Made by a program: the position numbers and the translations under genes
Notes under the pieces: generated by a model
What the model was told of the DNA's origin: nothing
Databases searched by the model: none
Seen by the model: the letters and a program-made list of their open reading frames with translations, nothing else
NCBI GenBank assembly: GCA_941918925.1
Contig: OW799237.1
Location: forward strand, 76,085,126 to 76,149,125
Source of the DNA: Phyto melanocephala
Lineage: Eukaryota > Arthropoda > Insecta > Diptera > Rhinophoridae
Reading direction: 5' to 3'
DNA: 64,000 nucleotides
Shown: positions 60,615-64,000 of the stretch, in pieces
Layout of the letters: each line of letters starts with the position of its first letter
Position numbering within the stretch: the first letter of the stretch is position 1

Positions 60615-61787
60615 AAACAAGTAAGAGCACTATATTCGGCTGTGCCGAATCTTTTATACCCACCACCACAAGTACACAAAATTTATTATTTTGTTATAAA
60701 AAGTAATTGCTTTGGAATAATCCCTTTATACTTAAATAGATATCACTTTCTTTGTATAACTTCGGTATGCTAGTAAAATGTTTTCGTAAATTTAGTTTTT
60801 CAATGCAAATGGGCGTTAAAGTAGGCGTAACAATATAGTTTCTGCTAATAAAAAAACTGAGACATTTATTCTTCCACAACTTTGTCCATAAAGAAATTAT
60901 ATGAACTTAAGGTAAAACGTTGTATGGGAGGTAGGCGTTAAAGTGGGCGTGTCACCTAAATTTTCTGGCATAACAATAGCATTGATTAGAAGGATATACG
61001 TAGCAAATTTAATCAGCATACCTCTAACAGTAGATAACGTGAAAAGTGGGCGTTAAAGTAGGCGTGCCGAAAAATTTTCTGCTAAGGAATACAGCTTAGA
61101 TATTTCAACATAGTTCTTTATTATTCCAAAATTTTTATTCATAAAGAAATTATATGAATTAGTGATTAAGCGTTATATAGGAGGTTGGCGTAAAAGTGGG
61201 CGTGTCACATTTATTTTCCGTTAGAACAAAGCTTTTGACCAAAACGCAATGTTGGCAAAATTTAAGAATTATACATGTAATTTTGTCAATTTTATTACGT
61301 TTTAAATTTTGAATATACCGAAAAATACACTGCGCGATATAAATTTTCATACATTTTGATCTATAACTCCTTTCCTAATTCACAGATTTAAGCAATTTTC
61401 AGGAAAAAATATTAGTATTACTCAGGAAATATACATTTGAAATTTTATGGCTCAACGTTAGTGAGTTTGGACACAATTGCATTTTATTCGATATTGGAAG
61501 GACCCGGTTTTTTGAGCTACTCTTGCAATACGAGCTTTAACTTTCTTCCTTATATTCCTACTTAGCAGATTTTAAATACCAAGCAAACCTTGTGTATAAG
61601 AAATATTTTGGCAAAATTTGAGGCCCCTTGCTTTTTCGGTCCGACCTCTATCGTGCTTTCAACAGACGGACGGACATAGCTAGATCGTCATAAAATAAAA
61701 CCCCGATTATGAATATATATATAGGGTCTAAATGGATATTTCAATGTGTTACAAACGGAATGACAAAATGGTGGCGGATATAAAAAG
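60615..61787 (+). repeat. mini-me/DINE-1-like element, GGGCGT subfamily, full length
   Basis: Starts AAACAAGTAAGAGCACTATA and CGGCTGTGCCGAATC, ends GGTGGCGGATATAAAAAG. Contains at least four phrases GTGGGCGTTA / GTAGGCGTAAC about 120 bp apart and CAGACGGACGGACATAGC near the 3' end. Confidence 0.6.
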
Positions 61788-61984
61788 ATCAACTTGAAAA
61801 GGCATCGTAATATTCTAAAAGAACTGATAGATGTACTTAGTACTTATTTGGTGCCATATTTAACTTTATATGGTGTCAGACGAATGTATTTAGGAGATTC
61901 ACGTCATCAGTGGGACTCGGAATGATTGTCTTGAGGGTAATTCTGCATGACAGGATTGTGGTTACGAACAGTTAATATTATTTT

Positions 61985-62560
61985 GAGAAAGTTTAAATGA
62001 GAAGGTAAAAATATCGTTGCATATGCGGACGACGTAATGCTGCAAAAAATTGAAATCTGCTTAATGAGCTAGAGTTTAATTTGGATAGTAATGGAAGAAA
62101 AATACGCTGGAGAGTTGAATGAGTTTGGGTCTTAAATTTAATTTATACGACGGCTGTTAGACCTTTGACATACGGATGTACTGTTTAGTGAGAGGTATTG
62201 CAAAAGGGTAACACCTTAAAGGCCGCTGGACACTATTCTCAATACTTTACCTATAGAGTGTTGAGTGAAGGAAACATCGGAAAGGAGCTTGAAAAGGCTA
62301 GGTGAGTCAGGATTGAAAATACTAATTAATATTGGCTAAACTGCGATCTTATGAAAAACTGGCCTCTAGGATTATACTCAACGTAAAAGTAGTGTAATAG
62401 ACTACATGGTCCCAGAGATCAGTTTTGATAGAACATCTTCAACAATAATCCCAGAAAGATATTGTTTGCTGGGATTCGTTTGAGGAGTGTGCAGTTTTCA
62501 CTGATAGATTTCAGATGGATATAGGTACGGGATCGGGTCATCATTAGGAGGTCTGACAGA
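61985..62560 (+). pseudogene. Non-LTR retrotransposon pol relic (Jockey/R1 type)
   Basis: Reverse-transcriptase catalytic motif NIVAYADDVML at about 62010-62045, followed by scattered pol words in shifting frames. RNase-H start VFTDRFQMDIGTGSG lies at about 62500-62540 (VFTDGSKMDIG type). Stops and frameshifts throughout. Confidence 0.6.
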
Positions 62561-63121
62561 CTTTTCATCATCTCATCATCTGAAGAGATGAAGGGAGGAT
62601 ACTCTTGATCAATTTCTATCTATATTTAATACTTGCTTCTCTTCTATATTATCTTTTTTTCCTTCTAATAAAGAGACGCACAATGAATCCGAGGTTTAGA
62701 GTGTGCATGTTGGAAGTGCTTCTAGAATTTAGAAATTTTGAATTAGGAACTATTGATCTAAATTGATATAAAAAATAATATGAAAGACCCAAAGATGCTT
62801 CTTTCTATTGTTTTCTACTTTTTATATTTTTTTAATTTATGAATTTAGATTTTTTTAAGAAATCAATTCTAAAATTAGAAACTATTTAACCAGACTTATT
62901 ATAAAAATTATAAACAAGGACAAATTGGTACTTTTCTTATTTTAATATTATTTTTTGACATTATAAATCTTTCGACATTAACAAGCAATGATCTTAGCTA
63001 AGACAGAAGAAGGTGTAGGTGGATTAAGAAATACTTAATTAAATTATTAATATAAAGCTTAAGCAATAATAAATCATAAACAAAATTGATATAAGTAACA
63101 TATTCGTAAATTCTAGAAATA
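62561..63121. other. No gene seen
   Basis: Non-LTR tail and a single diverged unit related to the 118-bp tandem repeat at 44608. Confidence 0.35.
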
Positions 63122-63765
63122 CAGTAGACTCGCGGTAACAAAAACACTGCCTTACGTGAACACCGAATAAGATGAACATAATTTTTTTTACACTGACTAC
63201 TCTGTAGTGTGTTCACGCCTATAAGCCTTATAGCGTGAAAAAATTTGTCGGTTATCCAAATCGTTTTCATAAAAAGGGGTATACCCGTAAATGATTGCAC
63301 AGGTTTAGTTTAGTGCGCGCTGCTGATTTAGCATGATATAATCTAAAGTTTTTCGTGAAAAATTTCACAAAAACTATCAAAATTCTAAAGTTAAACTTCT
63401 TGTGATTGGAAAAAAATTCTCCTGTGGACTACAATTGTTCCAAATCGTAATGGATGACAGCTGCCATTTTTAAAAATTGGTTTAACTATTAATGGACGCT
63501 ATTGGCTATTTAAATTCAATATAGCAACGTCTTGAAAAGAAAACAATATTTAGGAGATTAAGAAGACTCTGAAGAGGATATTCCGTTAGATTTTTGGAGA
63601 GAAAGAATGTGTTCAGCAGTTAAAATTTAAAAAATTAAAAAATAATCCATAAAAGGGTCTAATTTTTTTGGAAATTTTAAAGAGTTACACCTTCGTCAAC
63701 ATGAACAACTTCGCAAACGTGAACACGCAAGGTTTTTAATAGTTCACGTTACCTCGAGTCTACTG
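63122..63765. mobile_element. pogo/Tigger-like non-autonomous element, 644 bp
   Basis: Left CAGTAGACTCGCGGTAAC, right (reverse complement) CAGTAGACTCGAGGTAACGT, each flanked by TA (63120-63121, 63766-63767). Both arms contain GTGAAC words. No transposase frame. Confidence 0.65.
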
Positions 63766-63767
63766 TA

Positions 63768-64000
63768 GTTGATTTTGTATTTGAGAAAAAAAAAACGTGC
63801 ATATTAAATAAATATTAAGAGTTACTCTAACGAAGTAGAGTTTATTTTGCTAAGTAGTATTTACATATAACACTTGCAATAGAATTTTGCTTTTTCTCAA
63901 TTCTAAAACCATACAAATTTATTTATTTATTTTTTTTTGGGTATTTATTAAACTCTGGAATTTTTACATAAACTGGACGTTTTAACACATTAAGCAAAAA
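63768..64000. other. Right edge, no feature seen
   Basis: AT-rich; nothing recognised. Confidence 0.4.

Overview
The window is AT-rich nuclear DNA of a fly (Diptera). The protein-coding exons read as insect genes with canonical GT-AG introns. The repeats (mariner and hAT fragments, and mini-me/DINE-1-like elements with TATACCC...GGGTATA ends and GTCY-type tracts) are those of higher flies, and the intron sizes and repeat load suggest a calyptrate (blowfly or house-fly type). The species cannot be fixed from the sequence alone.

Host genes. Three lipid genes form the framework. (1) The 5' part of an oxysterol-binding-protein-related gene (ORP9/10/11 type, minus strand) has coding exons at 47458-47315, 23654-23526, 3254-3036 and 2937-2860; its lipid-transfer domain must lie beyond the left edge. 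(2) An ELO-family very-long-chain fatty acid elongase (plus strand, 30170-38452, five exons, 257 aa) is nested in ORP intron 1. (3) A complete fatty acyl-CoA reductase (minus strand, 60330-51396, six exons, 534 aa) lies upstream of ORP. Elongase and reductase act in sequence on fatty acyl-CoA; ORPs move sterol and phospholipid between membranes.

The main finding is a full-length Polinton/Maverick of 13,858 bp (9528-23385) inside ORP intron 2. It is bounded by a perfect 6-bp target duplication (TGATTT) and about 630-bp, nearly identical terminal inverted repeats. It carries a protein-primed family B DNA polymerase, a chromodomain-bearing integrase, an FtsK/HerA-like packaging ATPase, a major capsid protein, a minor capsid protein, an adenain-like protease, a pVI/pX-like basic protein and six small or poorly known ORFs. 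All reading frames are open, so it is a young virus-like mobile element. Oddities are a cysteine where the protease family has its catalytic acid, a stop-free in-frame GT-AG intron in the polymerase, an ATGA overlap of capsid and protease genes, and a single-zinc-finger ORF with a duplicated acidic motif.

Other mobile DNA. A 2.3-kb element with CACTAGG termini, TAA target duplication and about 650-bp inverted repeats (39722-42058) sits inside a mariner relic. It carries a deleted copy of an uncharacterised multi-copy arthropod gene family; a longer decayed copy of the same family lies at 90-1547. The rest includes about fifteen mini-me/DINE-1-like copies, a tRNA-derived SINE, non-LTR and hAT relics, two pogo/Tigger-like elements and several MITEs.
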